A stretch of 64,000 nucleotides of DNA from Daphnia pulex (GCF_021134715.1 NC_060022.1:1245001-1309000), one strand, 5' to 3'. Positions 45,146 through 56,912 are shown, numbered from the stretch's first letter. Made by a program: numbers and translations. Notes: generated by a model from the letters alone, not told the origin.

Positions 45146-45663
45146 TCAGCCTGCTGGTGGTGGAGTTGGCAAGTGATCACCAGAAGCTCTGAATCCGTTT
45201 TCGTCGGCGACCCAATGGACGGTGATCACGGATCCATCCGGATTGGTATAGGAGTAAGATCCACTGGAGATGGCACCGCTTTCTTTAGGCAAATTGCCAA
45301 CTTGCTTCTGACTGCCACTTTCTTCGACCACAATGCCGTGCCCAGTCTCGAAACTGCGACAAATTTTGTGATTATGGGCCGCCATTGTTAAGTGATTTCT
45401 ATTCTACCTATTTTTGTGATTTCCGTTTTCGACTTTGAGCTCTTGTCTTATTATCGGTATGGGAGTCGTCGTCGACGTTGTTTTAGCTAATGCGACATTC
45501 GCATCATTTTTAACTGGGGCCAGCGGAACAGCACTAGCAACCGCAACGAAGAAAGACAGAAGAACCGCCTATTCATAACATAAATTGACAGTTCATTTGA
45601 ATGATTCATTAATTAGTGGTTCTGTGAGAGGTTAAGCGAAAAAAGTATACTTACGCTTTGCAT
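45146..45663 (-). CDS. C4: RR-1 cuticular protein, C-terminally truncated, 125 aa
   Basis: Exons 45655-45663, 45408-45568 and 45146-45353. Starts MQSAVLLSFFVAVASA. The linker holds one copy of the PLAPVKNDANVALAKTT-type unit that is doubled in C5, then TTTPIPIIRQELKVENG. The domain is complete: FETGHGIVVEESGSQKQ, SGSYSYTNPDG, VHWVADENGFRASGDHLPTPPP. It then ends AG-stop. Relative to C5 about 23 nt coding MPEYVIKML is missing, which shifts the frame into TGA; the remainder of the ancestral tail (ADIEAAR...) is still legible in another frame at about 45070-45145. Chitin binding may persist while the helix tail is lost. Confidence 0.88.
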
Positions 45664-45721
45664 TTTATTGTAGGACCGTGGGAGATGTTTGGAATGAATC
45701 TATTTCCATAAGTCCCAGTGT

Positions 45722-45729
45722 CTTATATA
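45722..45729 (-). promoter_or_regulatory. TATA box of C4
   Basis: TATATAAG on the - strand, 59 nt upstream of the ATG; the flank aligns with that of C5. Confidence 0.65.
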
Positions 45730-46428
45730 TACTACTGAACTTTGACCTTCATTTCTTGTTTTTCTGGTTCGTTATTTTTGCAACTTTTATTCGGTAAAGA
45801 CTATAAATAACATAATCGAATGAAACGCGTGTCGCTCATGGTAGGAACAACAATAAGAAAACCCCTACAGGAAGGTGACAGAAATCGAAATCTGAGATGT
45901 GTTAGTTGATATTGAAAATAAGGCATTTCGAAGAAGACGACGAAAAAGACGGGAAGTGCACCATGTACATCCATTTTCCATGTAAAAGGTGAAAAACAAT
46001 ACTATCCATTATCGTAACTGCGTATAAATAGTATGCTGGATAAACAGCTAGGTTAACCTTCGCGTAAACCTTTCACCCCTTTGATTATTCGTCACTTATT
46101 TATCGTGGAGGCAAGCAACTGGCGTTTTAACACTTTTCAAAAGGAATATCACCATCCCAGTCAACTCGGAAGGTATATGTCATGTTTTTGACCTTTGAAG
46201 TCATCACGCATTTTTTTTTTTTTTAAATTTTGTATCGAGTGGGTTGGTGCTGAGTCGTGATTGGATGACGTGATTGGCAAGCCAAATTTTATAGGAGTCA
46301 ATATAGATGACACTTTTATGACTTGAGTATTTGAAGTAATAAGAGGAGTTTTTATTAACAGATTAATTACAGATTGCAAATCAACTTGGCAATTTTGAGA
46401 CAAAAAAAAGGAACCAATTTGGCTTGCA
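45730..46428. repeat. Duplicated flank upstream of C4
   Basis: About 45770-46255 aligns with about 47240-47765 upstream of C5 (for example GTCACTTATTTATCG, TTTTAACACTTT, AACTCGGAAG, TATCGAGTGGGTTGGTGCTG). It is part of a tandem duplication of about 1.4 kb; non-coding. Confidence 0.75.
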
Positions 46429-47142
46429 CTACAAAGAAGGGGCAGTTTCAGTAGCCGGAGCATCAGTTGCGGCTTCGAGTCTAGCAGCTTCGATATCGGC
46501 CAGCATCTTGATGACGTATTCGGGCATCGGGGGAGGAGTTGGCAGGTGATCACCTGAAGCTTTGAATCCGTTTTCGTCGGCGACCCAAGTGACGGTGATC
46601 ACGGAGCCGTCCGGATTGGTATAGGAGTAAGATCCACTGGAGATGGCACCGCTTTCTTCAGGCAACATTCCAACTTGCTTCTGGCTGCCACTTTCTTCGA
46701 CCACAATGCCGTGCCCGGTCTCGAAACTGCGCCATTTGGGTTGCAACAAATTTTTTGATTATTTCTTTTATTGGTGCCATCGTTAAGTGTTTTTCTATTA
46801 TTCTACCTATTCTTGTGGATTCCGTTTTCGACTGTCATCTCTTGTCTTACAATCGGAATGGGAGTCGTCGTCGTCATAATTGTTTCAGTTACAGCGGCGT
46901 CTCCGGCATTTCCAACTGGTGTCAGCGGAGCCGCTGCCGTCGTAATTGTTTCAGTTACGGCGGCTTCCCCGGCATTTTCAACTGGGGTCAGCGGAGCAGC
47001 AATAGCAACCGCAACAAAGAAAGACAGAAGAGCAACCTAGAATAATTGAACAAATGAAAATTGACAGTTTCGTTGATTTTATATTCCATTTCTTCAATGG
47101 TTCAAATCAGAGATTAAATGAAAAAGTGCTTACGTATTGCAT
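46429..47142 (-). CDS. C5: RR-1 cuticular protein, 178 aa
   Basis: Exons 47134-47142, 46807-47036 and 46429-46726. Starts MQYVALLSFFVAVAIA. The linker contains two tandem copies of an approximately 23-residue unit (APLTPVENAGEAAVTETI / APLTPVGNAGDAAVTETI), then TTTTPIPIVRQEMTVENG. The domain is FETGHGIVVEESGSQKQVGMLPEESG, SGSYSYTNPDGSVITVTW, VADENGFKASGDHLPTPPP. The tail MPEYVIKMLADIEAARLE is followed by an acidic/Thr-rich ATDAPATETAPSL. It is the tandem partner of C4 and the intact member of the pair. Confidence 0.92.
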
Positions 47143-47202
47143 TTTAATGTTGGACAGTGGGAAACGTTTGGAATAATGTATTTGTTCCACAAGTCCCGGT
47201 GC

Positions 47203-47210
47203 CTTATATA
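47203..47210 (-). promoter_or_regulatory. TATA box of C5
   Basis: TATATAAG on the - strand, 61 nt upstream of the ATG. Confidence 0.65.
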
Positions 47211-50200
47211 CTGCTAAACTGCACTCCAAACTTCCGTCGAATTTTTTGACGGTCATGCTTTTGTTTTTCCGTTTCGTTATTTTGAGAACTTTCATTGAGT
47301 TTACATCTAAATAAAGTAATCGAATCAAATGCGTCTCGCACACTGTCAAAGCTACAATTTAGGAAAACCCCTGTAGGAAGGTGACAGCGAAATTCGAAAT
47401 CAGGTTTGTTTGCTATTGAAAAATAAAGACAGTTCAAAGAAAGACGACGAAAAACAGGAAGTGCCGGATATAGAACAAGCAATTTCCATGTAAAGGTGAA
47501 AAAAAACTCCTAACTTCGTAGTATAACAGTATGTTGGAAATCAGGTTAACCTTCGCGCCGACTTTTTTTTTCCCCCGTTTGATTATTCGTCACTTATTTA
47601 TCGTTGAGGCAAGCGAATGGTGTTTTAACACTTTCGAAAAGAAATGTCACCACCCCAGCCAACTCGGAAGATATATGGCATGTTTTGACCTTTGAAGCCA
47701 TCTGAGTCATCACGAATTTTGTTTTTTTTGTTTTGGTATCGAGTGGGTTGGTGCTGAGTCGTCCCCAAAACAGTTCAAATTACGATGGCGTTAGTGTTGG
47801 GGAGGGGCAGGCACGCAACAGAAGCCAAAGAACGCGGAAGATATGGCGATTGGAAAGTCTATTGTGCAGGAAACTGTTGTGCAGGAATGTTACGCATACT
47901 TTCGGGATTATAATTGATGGATTTCTCTCCTCTCCCCAAAGTTTCTCTAGTTCTTATAATAATGAAGCTACTCAAAGCGGAATAATGCTGTACGACTTGT
48001 GACGTAAATAGGTTTTTTTTTAAAGGAATAAAACTTGGCATTTCGTCACTCTGTGAGCTTCTATCTTTACCCTCAATCAGTGTCTTTTTTCCCCATGTAA
48101 AGCTCAGGGAAGAGAAAGTTTTCTGGAACAAGACATTTCTTCCCAAGTTTCTTCCCACCGCACATGTCGATGGTCTCTCTCTCTTATTCTCTCGTGAATC
48201 GCGTGAACAATGTGAAGCGCTTTTACTCCGCTGTTTTCCCAAAAGGAAGCAAAAGGTCTGGTACAAGCGACCCATTGACATTTTACTATAGATATACTGT
48301 CGATATACTTGACTGCGTGTCAGGTACCTATACGTTTTGTAAGTTGTTCACCTTTCGATTTAACTTTGGTCGGCTACGTCTCACTTATTTCTCGGAAAAC
48401 TCCGTGTTTCCAGTTTTTCTTTCGGTGGTCTTGCAACCTTTTCACACCGACGAATTACAACCGAAAAGCCGTTTACCGTCTGATTTCGTGAAACAGCAGT
48501 TCAACTAGGGATTATATTACCATATCCGGTATTAGTGAATCGTGATGTCGATGCACACAGTACCATGGAAAATGTCTTGTGACCTACATTTGTTTGTGTG
48601 TTTTTTTTTTTTTTAGTGTCTGTATTCCAACACAAAAGAAATCCATCATTCCTGACTTGAGCACCCGTTTTGCGACACATTGTATTGGAGAAATGCCTAT
48701 CCACTTAGGTAAACTAGATCACTCTAGTCTATACTGGACAGGGTGCAGGTTTGCGAGCAAGGTTATACGTCAGAATAAATTACACGCCGTACCAATCTAC
48801 TGCACAATAAGTTACATTTCGCCGAAAAGAACTGTGAAAGAGAAAGTCAAATTCGTCCGAGTTTTCAGAATTTTTTTTTCTCCCCACGTTTTTAATGTCT
48901 TATTAGGACAAACGAGGAAGGGGGGTTCGCAAATTCAAAAAGGCTAATTCGGTCAAATCGAGAGTGGCATTTCAGCGTTCAAATAAAAAAACAAAAATTT
49001 ACCTATTTCAAAATCGTTTTTTGTTTGTGAGTTGTTTACAGCGCATTTCGTCACATCTCGGAATATTTAGGACAATGTGAATGTGCGGATTTTTTCTTTC
49101 AGTAAAATAAAAAAAGAGGTGTAACAGCGTGGGTCGATTGGCGAAACGCAAAATATCGCACCTCATTGGCTATCGAAAACCCGTCGAAAACGAAAATAAC
49201 CTAGAATAATTCATTAATTATCAGAAACTTTCTTTTCCAATCTAGTAAACCAGTTTCCTAGAGCGATATGTATTCATTTCAATATCTTGCGACATCGTGT
49301 GACTGCTGAATATTCGCCAAAATGAAATACCCATAAGATAAGATTCCGTTCCAGTTTCGATGGCTGACGTGCCACGAATCGCGTGTACAAACTCGTTCAC
49401 TTGCGATTTGTTTACGGTGTTGATGGCGACGACGTTCCCACACTCTGCATATAGTGTATAGTAATTCAGGCGAAGGTCGTCTGTTGCGTCGCCGTTATAT
49501 ATAATATTCCTCGCAGAAAGGCGAAATAAAAACAAAGAAATAAAACCGCTGATTCCGGAAAAAATCCAGTCATGAATAAATCAGCCAGCCGAGTGTTGCC
49601 AATCAAAATCATATCAGCGATTGGCGTCGTGTTTCTTTATTGTCGGCTATATCCTTGCAAATTGTAAACAAACAGCGCACAGCCAACTCGTTACAATGAG
49701 TAATCATTCCAAAATTCGACTCAATGCTCTCAATGTCAAACGTGGTTATGCGCTGCGTTCAGCTATAGACAATGAGAAAACAAACAAACAAATTCCATCG
49801 CGGTATACCGCGCGACCATTATTATTTGCGCTACATGTTTCCCATCAAATTTAAACGGCGGCGAGCTGGTTTCACGGCCGTTGGAGCGAGAATGTGCGCT
49901 CGATGGGCTTTTTAACTAGTACATTAGTCAAGGTCCGATTTGATCAGCAGGGAAACAGTTGCTGTCTCATACACGACCTGCTTATCAAATGAAACGATCT
50001 CGGCAACAACAGGATTTCCATTTGGTTTCTCTCTTATCTACTACGGGCTAGTCATCCAGCAATCTACCAATAATATTATAATAATACTTCATGTGATTTG
50101 TCGGGCAACTTTCTTCCCTTGAAGTGATGGGGCAACAAACAGCAGGAGGTTGACTTTGGGGGAGAGCTTCCGCTTGCATGATGCACGCTATTATGACGGG

Positions 50201-52614
50201 AGGAGTGCCCATAGCTTAGGCAAAATTGGCTATACTCATGTACACACATTAGAAAAGAGGAAGAGACGAAGGAGTGGCCGTTCACTTGCCAAACAAGAGA
50301 GAGAGAGAAAAAACTGTTCGATTGTTGGCTGTCATTGTCGGATTCGTAACTACAGCGCTGTGGGTGTTCTCTGCGATGACGTCAAAACAGGCCGCGCACA
50401 GATGATGGGATGGCAAACCAAATAGACGATCTCTCCAGCAGAGTCAATAAACATTTGATTGCATTTTGTAACAGTCAAACTACTGAAATGATATTATCTA
50501 CATTTCTCTGTTGGAATAACTGATGATGGGAAAAAAAGGTTATCACCGCAATTAAGGCGACATCACGTCCGTCGATTTGTTAAACAATTCTTGGAAACCA
50601 GAACACCTGTTTCGGATGTGCCAACCAAAATAGCAGTCAGAACTGGACCCACGATCCACTCGCTTTTTTTGAAAGTGAAAATGTAGGATGAACGCCATCG
50701 GAATATCGGATTATATGCCGTAACTTAATTAAGCATGAGTGGTAGCCATCGTTTTTCTTTTTTTATTGTACAATTCTCTTTGATTATTTGTTTTTTTCGG
50801 AAAAGAAAATAATCCACCCATACTTTCATTTTTTATTCCAACCCTTTTAGACATGTCTAGGAGAGAGTCGCCCAGAGCGAATGGAGCGGAGATTCACCTC
50901 GGCGATCGTGACGGCAGTCAATAAACAGGATGAAAAGAAAAAAGAAAAACCTTGATGTCCAATAATGCCTAGAAATCGTTTGATATAGTGGACAGTCTAT
51001 TGACCTTAATACAAAGTTACACTCTATAGAGTTTTCCTATTAAAAAAAAGGCAGCAGATTAACGTCTTTAGCGACCGGCATTTGCATTAAAGGTATTCTA
51101 AATATGGGCGTGTGTGCTTATATTACCAGGTATTTGACACAGTTGGCAGTTTAGCAACAGAAAGTGCGGGCGAGCGCAAAAACCCATTTATTCTTGTTAT
51201 CTCTTAACATGTGCATAACCACCGCATATTTGAGTTTGAAGGAAAAATCTGATAACTTTTTAAGTGATGAAATTTCGAGATTTAATTGCAACAGACGCAC
51301 TTACGTGCAATATCTACGGGAACCAAATCAAATAGTTGGTTATTGACAAGGTTATCTGAACGAGAACTATCTGGGCCACTAGGTTATTCGTCTCGTTCGC
51401 CGTAAGGAGGTGGTGTGGGTGTAATTAAACATCGATGGTATCGCAATATCGCAACTGACTGCGACGGGAATGTAATTTTAATTATTCGCAATTCATTGGC
51501 TTATGTTGCAAAGAGCAGTCAGCGCATTCCTTTTAGCTGATTCACGTTAGTTTCGACGGGATACGGGGGAGGGGAGATAGTAGAAAGAAAAGAAAGTCAT
51601 GGAAGGATGATTACGAATTATTCGCTGATTTTTGCTTTTGTTTTTTTGCGGCGCTTATGGCGCAGAACGACACGACGCGAGAGCTGAAATTTCCAATTGA
51701 GTTTTCTATATGCGAATCGGGTCGCGCTTTCGTTGGGTTGAGCGCGGGTTCGATCGTGCGAAACGCGATTCGCAACAGGTGACGGTGCGGTTGAGATACT
51801 CTGCCACTTGTAATCATTCCGCTGCTGCTGTAAGATAACCATTCACGCCATTATTAAGACATTGCGCAAGCTCATGTCCGGTCATCACGCCAGCGCAACA
51901 AGGCCCAGTCTGAAGGGCTGGTGACACCAACAACAAAAGAAGTGGGTTAATATGTCAGACAAGTGGATTGTTTCAAACTTTTATCGTTTTTTTTACGTTT
52001 TGTGGGCAGTATAAGAATAGAAAAGATGAGTTGATATGCTAGGACGGTTTTATGTATTGAATGCGCGAAGTTTCTTAGGATCCATCCATCTTTTTTCGCG
52101 GAAATCCCTAAGAGTTTTCTATTTTATTTTTTTTATATTGTCTGCTGCGTTGCTACTTTCTTCTTCTTTGAAACCGTTTCCTTTTACGGTCCCTTTTGTT
52201 TCCAGCAGATTGCATATGCAAATCGCTCGGGACATCTCTTAACGACGGATCAACGGATCTAGCTGTCCTCCCTTAGCGAAGAAAACCCAAAGGAATTACA
52301 CATTGTGGAGACTGGAGAATGCCAACTATTGTGCACACAAGATGCGCTTGACCCGGCAAGCGCATTTAGATTGAGAGATGCTTCTTGCTAGAGCCTCTAT
52401 CTGGCTTCTGCTTTGGCAAAAAGGAAGAAAAGCTATTATGTATATAGGGGAGATAAGCAATCGAATACGGAATAAAAAAGGAAATGACCAAGCATTGGGC
52501 CGCTGAAGAGATGAATAAAACCAGAGGGTAAAAGAATTTTCTATGTTCAAATTGTTTCTATTGAAAGAGAATAAAAAAAAAGTGAGAATAAACAGAAACT
52601 TCGTCGATTTTTAA
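47211..52614. other. Large intergenic gap C5 to repeat copy R3
   Basis: About 5.4 kb. 47240-47765 is the duplicated C5 flank. The rest shows only short frames without domains or splice support, T-rich runs (48601-48614) and moderately GC-rich patches near 49.4 and 51.7 kb. I see no gene or RNA I can support. Confidence 0.4.
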
Positions 52615-53735
52615 TAATTAATCGATATTTTAGATGCATGACTAATTAGAAGATAAGTGTCGTCTGCTTTCCTTTGTTCAAAAGTTTCGAAAAAGGCAAG
52701 TCAAGTTCTTCAAAAAAAGATTATAAAGAGTTTAAAGACAATGGAACGATCACTTTTCTGGTAACGTGGCTGCAGTGCTGCACGAATAATAAAATCTGCA
52801 ACAGATAAAATTACAAAAATTTGATTCGTGTGAACTGAAGTCTGAACTCTGGTGTCGCAGCTCTTCATGCTCTCCATTCCATGCGGTTTGGCAGGTAAAA
52901 AAAACTTAAAATACAAATGAAATGAATATGGGAGCTCCAATAGAAAAGAAACTTGTTACAAATTCGTGAATGTTATTGCCTGAGGAACATTTATCATGTG
53001 TGCCCCCTGTCATGGCAGTTTTTTTCATTGTTTGCACTGTAACCATCACACCTTGGTGCAGATTTGAGATCTGAAACAGCGTAACAACAAGGCCAGATAT
53101 GCCAGTTTTTCTTGTTCTTGTATTGACCTGTCATCAACAATCTCAGTATCATCGCTCACAGGGTTTAGCCACTGTCTCATTTTCAACTTTTCCTTACTTG
53201 TTGCTTTGTCAAAATTTTTCGTAACCAATTTTTTATTTTTCATTTAGATATACAGCATCCCGTTTGACTGGAGAAACTACTGATGTCGGTCCGAATTACC
53301 TATCTCTTCTTCCCCTTTCTTAAAAAGTCCTCGTGTACACCCATGCGAGTGTGGGGGTATTCACGAGGGCCCCCCTTTTTCCTATCCTGCCTGCTGGATG
53401 CACCTCTTCAACGAATGGAGCCAAAGTGGATGCCTGGCCGTATTTCCCGGGCATAAAGGTAGGAAAAATACTCTCTATTCTTCCTTTTTGATTATCTGGT
53501 GTTGATTGTAAATCTTTAAGGACGGAGTACGATTATTCCAGAGCTAGGCGGTTGACTGGAACTGTTTTCCCTGTTTGCTATTTTTGTTTACTCAGTCACG
53601 GTTTTTTTAAATAACCAAAGGAAGTGGTTGTTCATTTGGTAAAACGACTGCAGATCAGGCTTGTTTTGTATCTAACAACTTTGTCTGTGGGTAAACAAAA
53701 TTCAAATTTTTTTAACTTGACACTTCAAGCAAAGT
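52615..53735 (+). repeat. Dispersed repeat family R, copy 3
   Basis: Aligned with copy 2 from ATCGATATTTTAG (about 52621) through GTGTCGTCTGC (about 52657), CATGCTCTCCATTCC (about 52867), GTGCAGATTTGAG (about 53056), TTCATTTAGATATACAGCATC (about 53241), the CCTCGTGTACACCCATG hairpin (53329-53369), GGATGCCTGGCC (about 53430), AAAGGTAGGA (about 53456), GACGGAGTACGATTATTCC (about 53520) and CACTTCAAGCAAAG (about 53722). Confidence 0.78.
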
Positions 53736-53970
53736 AACACAGAAAACTATAGAAAATGTTGTAACCAAGAGGGACCTATCGGCACCTCTTCGTTCAAGTT
53801 TATCAATCGAAAATTGCGAAATCTTTTCCAAGCTGGCCGAAACCTTTCATCTACAACCGTTCACCCAACACTAAATTAGTGAAAACGAAAATTAAATCTA
53901 TACATTTGTGTTAGTAACAAGCCAATTATCAAGACTGGGTGTTGGTATGGTTGAGCTTCGCCAACGACAT

Positions 53971-54541
53971 TCACTTTTCGAGGTGGCCGTCGAGCATCTT
54001 GACGACATGTTGGGGCATCGGCGGAGGAGTTGGCAAATGGTCACCGGTGGCCACGAATCCGTTCTCGTTCGAAGTCCAGACGACGCTGATTGGAGTGCCA
54101 TCGGGAGAGAGGTAGGAATAAGATCCACTTGAGATGGTGCCGATATCCTCGGCTTTGGGTCCGACTCGTTTCTGATTGCCGCTCTCGTCGACCTTGGTTC
54201 CGTCTTCGCCTTCGAAACTGTCGTCGCCGTAAAAGCGTGTCGTTATTATATCATGATGGCCCAGCGCTGGCGCTATACAGTCTCAGCTATTAACACGTCT
54301 ATGCAAATGAGATCTCGGCTCTCTAGGTCACCTGTACGAGTAACTGCCGTCAGGGTTGTTCTCACTGATTGAACGGACGATGGCGATGGGTTTCACCTCA
54401 TCCAACTTGTCGGTGGGAGCGGCCCAGACGGTGGCCAGTAGACCGAGGAAAACTCCGAAAATGAACTGAAAACACACATCAGCGAAGATCAGAGAAAACC
54501 ACCGCAAGAATGTAGGTAGGGGGGAAACTTACCACTTTCAT
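53971..54541 (-). CDS. C6: RR-1 cuticular protein, 129 aa
   Basis: Exons 54533-54541, 54332-54465 and 53971-54217. The signal peptide is MKVFIFGVFLGLLATVWA, then APTDKLDEVKPIAIVRSISENNPDGSYSYS. The domain is FEGEDGTKVDESGNQKRVGPKAEDIG, SGSYSYLSPDGTPISVVW, TSNENGFVATGDHLPTPPP. The normally invariant ADENGF reads SNENGF. The tail MPQHVVKMLDGHLEK is shortened. The donor of exon 2 is gtgacc, non-consensus beyond GT. C7 is its nearest relative (same signal and VKPIAIVRS linker). Confidence 0.92.
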
Positions 54542-54668
54542 TTTTTCTTTTTCTTTTTAAATTTTGTTTAAGGGCTAGAAGAAAGTAATAGAAGAGCCAA
54601 ATCGGTCAGTGGTGTAAAGGGAGAGGGTCGATTAGGCCTACTGCTGGTCTAGTCGAAGTGGTTCGCCC

Positions 54669-54676
54669 TTTTTATA
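54669..54676 (-). promoter_or_regulatory. TATA box of C6
   Basis: TATAAAAA (then GGG) on the - strand, about 128 nt upstream of the ATG. Confidence 0.65.
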
Positions 54677-56335
54677 GGCCATCGCGTTGCTTCTGTTTTT
54701 TCCTTCTTCCTTTTGCCTTGTACAAGTATACACACAGAACATGTTTGGGATTATAGGGGAAAAGGTTGGTTATAATACGTCGGGGTTAGCACCTGCGGCG
54801 ACAGATATCATCATATCATTATCCCCCTGGCCCAGTAGCCCATTGATAAGGCATTCCTATATTCCCTGCCATAGGGCTACAGACACATATATTAGGAATG
54901 TCCGACAATGTGTCTAATGATATCCGAATATACTTTCTTTTTCTTTTGGGTTGTGTGGTTGTGGCTAACTTAATAACGTCCGGGAGAATTCTTTTTTTTT
55001 ACGAGATTCAAATCACAGTTGTTGTTTCAAAGTTCAACTGCATTTCTTCTGGACTTTGTGGTATTTGACTCTCTCACCTGACCTTGATGTGTTTATAACT
55101 TTGTGATAGTGTCTTCTGTTCTATACAAAATGTGTGGCCGTGTAGAAAGCCAGCCGCAGACCACCAGGAAGGAATAGATATCCATACCTTGAGGGAAATC
55201 AAATTGAACGATAAATTTGCTGAATAATCGCCTTTCAGATTTTCAGCCACTGCTTGAGAATGCACGTCCCTTGCATTATGACGCGATAAAAATGCGGGTG
55301 ACATTTGCCGATATCATCGCATCCACTTCTGGATGTTGAATTACCGGTCCATTGCCTTTTTCGTGACGGCCTTTACCATTTTACAAGTAGCACACGCCGT
55401 ATTTATTACATTGCTGTCTTCACGTCTGCGCTACACAGACGCACCGATTGTTACTTATGGTGGCCCGATTTTTCAATCAAATTCGGTAGTTTCCCTTTTT
55501 TTTACTGCTTTGTCCCTCCTTTATGTAATAAATCATTCGCCGGGCCAGATACAACCACACACTCTGTTCTCTAGACGTTCTTTTTTTAGCTTCACTCGAA
55601 TGAATCTCTTGGCATTTTTTTTCCCCAATTGAAAAACTTTGTGTGGCTATCAAAAAGTTGTTGCTTCTGCTGCTGGATCAGCGATAAGGATTTTTTTTTC
55701 TCTTTTGCCGAGCTGTTAACCAGCATATGGCCAAATGGAATTTTGGCCGCGCGGTCTCGGATATCCACAAAACAAAACACGGCAGTTATCTGTTGGTTCG
55801 TCTTTACGACGTTGACTCAAAGAATTCGTTTTTTCTTCTTCTTCCCCTTTTTTTACTATTTGATTTCTCCGAGGACCTCCGATTTAAGGATTTTTAACAA
55901 AGCAATAAAAGGAAAAGTGAAAACGTTCGAGTTGAGTTGGTTTTTTTCTTAAAGAAAAATGTTGTCGTTTGTATTTTCTTTCTGACACAAAATGTAGAAA
56001 ATGGAAAAGAAATCAGGGTAATGTGTAGTCATATGGGGGATACGAGTAACAATGACCGAATTTTGTGTTGTTCCTGTTGTTGTTTGGGTTTTGCGTGTAC
56101 AGCTAAGATATCAAAAAAGCCTATAGAAAAATGGGTGAAATAATGTTCAAAACGACCGATGAACAAGTCCGTTGGCAACGCCGAAAGAAAGTCGCAAGGA
56201 GAGACGAAATGGGAAATATTTGTGTGGGACGATGTGCGTGTTTGTTTGGCATCCGATCGGTCGATATTTACATCATGGGCTGTTTGTTTCCGGTGAATAT
56301 TCCAGTTGTCGGTTCGGATGGAAATTTGGAATCGT
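54677..56335. other. Intergenic C6/C7
   Basis: About 1.65 kb; T-rich stretches and no supported gene. Confidence 0.45.
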
Positions 56336-56912
56336 TTACAGGAGGCCGGCAGCCTTCAAGTCGGCGAGCATCTTGACGACATGCTCGGGCATGGGGGGAG
56401 GTGTGGGCAAATGGTCACCGGTGGCCTGGAAACCGTTCTCATCTGCGACCCAGTTGACAGTCAAGACGACGCCATCGGGAGTGGTGAAGGAGTAAGATCC
56501 GCGGGAAACGGTGCCGATATCTTCGGGCTTAGGTCCGACTTGTTTCTGGTTGCCACTTTCCTCCATCTTGGTGCCATCTTCGCTCTCGAAACTGCCAGGC
56601 ATCACATCGGATTAGATGTACTATAAAATGAGAAGTCTGGTTGTTCTAAAGTGTTACCTGTACGAGTAACTGCCATCGGCGTTGTTCTCGCTGGCCGAGC
56701 GGACGATGGCGATGGGCTTGACTTCGTCCACTTTTGCGGGAGCGGCGTTGCAGGCGACCAAGAGACCACAGAAAACTCCGAGAATAAACTGAATGCGAAA
56801 AATCACAGGATATTATTGAAATCGTTGCAAATTGACTGCGCAATATCAAAAGAGGAAAACAAAACAAAAATAAGATCCAAATAACAAAAATGTTGAAACT
56901 TACGACTTTCAT
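56336..56912 (-). CDS. C7: RR-1 cuticular protein, frameshifted in exon 2
   Basis: Exons 56904-56912, 56658-56789 and 56336-56591. The frame opens MKVFILGVFCGL. The reading that continues as LVACNAAPAKVDEVKPIAIVRSASENNADGSYSYS needs one base fewer at the AAA run 56760-56762 (TTT on the coding strand). As written, the frame runs into arginine-rich non-homologous sequence. With 131 instead of 132 nt in exon 2 the total would be a normal 131-residue protein in phase with its neighbours. Exon 3 is intact: FESEDGTKMEESGNQKQ, RGSYSFTTPDG, VNWVADENGF, GDHLPTPPP and the full helix tail. Either a fresh pseudogenising insertion or a base-call/assembly error. Confidence 0.8.

Noticed and set aside
48164..48947. 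Frames of 114-122 codons in the 47-52 kb gap
   Set aside because: Low-complexity, T-rich translations with overlapping alternatives in other frames; no homology recognised.
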